A program made the position numbers and the translations under genes. The notes beneath the pieces are model-generated. The model ran no database searches. It worked only from the letters and a program-made list of their open reading frames with translations, and was not told where the DNA came from. DNA of 50,253 nucleotides from a virus. Location of the stretch: positions 1 to 50,253 of IMG/VR virus record IMGVR_UViG_3300022209_000002; one strand, 5' to 3'. Of this stretch, positions 49,504 to 50,253 are shown one piece after another. Positions within the stretch are counted from its first letter, which is position 1, and each line of letters starts with the position of its first letter.

Positions 49504-50253
49504 ATGAGGCTGACTACGAGCTTCAAGCGTTTCTTCATCGTGTGTGCGGTTGGGGCTGTCGCCTATGTGTTGGCGGGGCCGATCGCGTTGAGCGGTCTGC
49601 CAATCATCATGGGAGACATCACGACTACCGCCGATCTCGATGAAGCGCTCAAGATCATCTTCTCGGATCCGCTGATCAACAACATCGTCGAGGATTCAGA
49701 GTTCATGGACATCTTCAAGGTGGACATGAACGTGCAGGCCGACGACACGACGGGCGGGCGGTACATCGAGATGGGTCACTACTTCCGGCTTCCTGCTGGG
49801 GTGGGTGCCCGTGCCGAGAATGAGTACATCCCCGTGCCTGACGATCCGCGATTCGAGAATAGCCGGCTGTTCCTGCGCAAGTTGCAGGGCACAGTCGAAA
49901 TGACCGGCGACACCATGCGACGCGTCCGGTCAGACGAAGGTGCGTTCCTCAATTACATGGAACGGGCGTTGCCCGATCTGGTGACGCGCCTGGTCAACGA
50001 GATCGATCGGATGTACGTGTCCGACGGCTCGGGAGTAAAGGCCCGGATCGCCTCTATTTCGGGCTCAGGTGGGGTCTATACCGTGGTGGTCAACCGGACC
50101 TATGGCGTCGACGGCTTCACCGGCGCCCACCTGCAATTCCTGGAGGGGGAGCGGATCGTCGCTGACCCCGCCGCTGACGGCCAGAGCATCCGAGCCAACG
50201 GCACGATCAAGGGAGCGCAGGTCACGGACATGGATGAGGATGCCGGGTCGATC
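49504..50253 (+). CDS. Major capsid protein, 5' part (continues at 1-822)
   Basis: This is the amino-terminal part of the shell protein. Joined through the terminal repeat to bases 1-822 it makes a 478-residue protein, a normal size for a capsid protein. It follows the scaffold gene, as usual. The ATG at 49504 has a GAGGAG ribosome site at 49491-49496. Residues about 9-33 are strongly hydrophobic after KR and look like a signal or membrane segment, which is odd for a capsid protein. A second in-frame ATG at 49609 would remove it but has no ribosome site. The family call rests on gene order, length and recognisable capsid-like stretches such as GGRYIEMGHYFRLPAG and VEMTGDTMRRVRSDEG. The function is inferred, with good confidence. 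Confidence 0.85.
   Translation, partial: MRLTTSFKRFFIVCAVGAVAYVLAGPIALSGLPIIMGDITTTADLDEALKIIFSDPLINNIVEDSEFMDIFKVDMNVQADDTTGGRYIEMGHYFRLPAGVGARAENEYIPVPDDPRFENSRLFLRKLQGTVEMTGDTMRRVRSDEGAFLNYMERALPDLVTRLVNEIDRMYVSDGSGVKARIASISGSGGVYTVVVNRTYGVDGFTGAHLQFLEGERIVADPAADGQSIRANGTIKGAQVTDMDEDAGSI
50119..50253. repeat. Terminal direct repeat, right copy (circular overlap)
   Basis: Second copy of bases 1-135, 134 of 135 identical. It ends inside the major capsid gene at the same codon position as base 135, so joining the ends restores one reading frame. Confidence 0.95.

Noticed and set aside
1-50253. tRNA genes, CRISPR arrays, insertion sequences, integrase or attachment site
   Set aside because: Read through both strands; I saw no cloverleaf with CCA-type ends, no spaced identical repeats of CRISPR size, no transposase or integrase motifs. 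A dedicated tRNA search could still find a degenerate one.

Overview
The window is a complete, circularly permuted genome of a tailed phage of about 50.1 kb. Bases 1-135 recur at 50119-50253 with one difference, so the two ends join, and the major capsid gene is cut by the arbitrary linear break (49504 onward, then 1-822). The DNA is GC-rich and gene-dense, with many 4-base ATGA/GTGA overlaps and TGATG/TAATG junctions. The largest gap between genes is about 144 bases, so no gene-free stretch exceeds 300 bases. The two best promoters have bacterial sigma70-type boxes. The virion genes suggest a short-tailed (podovirus-like) particle: a large P22-type portal, ring/adaptor proteins, a nozzle-like protein, ejection-type proteins and a 1909-residue polyvalent virion protein, with no recognisable tape measure or tail tube. 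I see no integrase, lysogeny repressor, DNA polymerase, primase, helicase or RNA polymerase. It looks like a virulent phage that borrows the host replisome. The host cannot be named from the sequence.

Layout. (1) 34.2-50.25 kb joined to 1-16.1 kb, plus strand: large terminase, small membrane proteins, a LuxR-type HTH protein, a cassette of receptor-binding/fibre-type proteins (37.1-45.2 kb), portal, scaffold, major capsid protein, head completion and adaptor proteins, nozzle, a lectin-like protein, ejection proteins, the giant protein, then holin-like protein and amidase. (2) 16.1-27.6 kb, minus strand: the early/replication block. It runs from 27.6 kb down through many small (often zinc-finger) proteins, a DUF3560-like protein, a 3'-5' exonuclease, an HTH protein, a YqaJ-type exonuclease, RecT, a DnaD/lambda-O-like initiator and a RusA resolvase. 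(3) 27.7-34.2 kb, plus strand: an accessory block with a TerS-like candidate, a 10-base-period repeat array, a secreted Fn3-like protein, an Acb2/Tad1-like cyclic-nucleotide sponge candidate, an HNH-like protein, a phage metallopeptidase and membrane proteins.

How the parts may work together. YqaJ exonuclease plus RecT plus RusA, with an initiator whose gene carries an AT-rich stretch next to GTGACA/TGTCAC repeats, point to lambda-like origin firing followed by recombination-dependent replication and junction resolution. Two minus-strand promoters (25.2 and 27.65 kb) share an almost identical palindrome in the -35/-10 spacer, so the early block is probably under one regulator. A third promoter-operator candidate lies in front of the initiator gene and carries the same element as the origin. 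The most interesting non-coding signals are these two regulatory element families and the seven-unit 10-base array at 28.34-28.41 kb.
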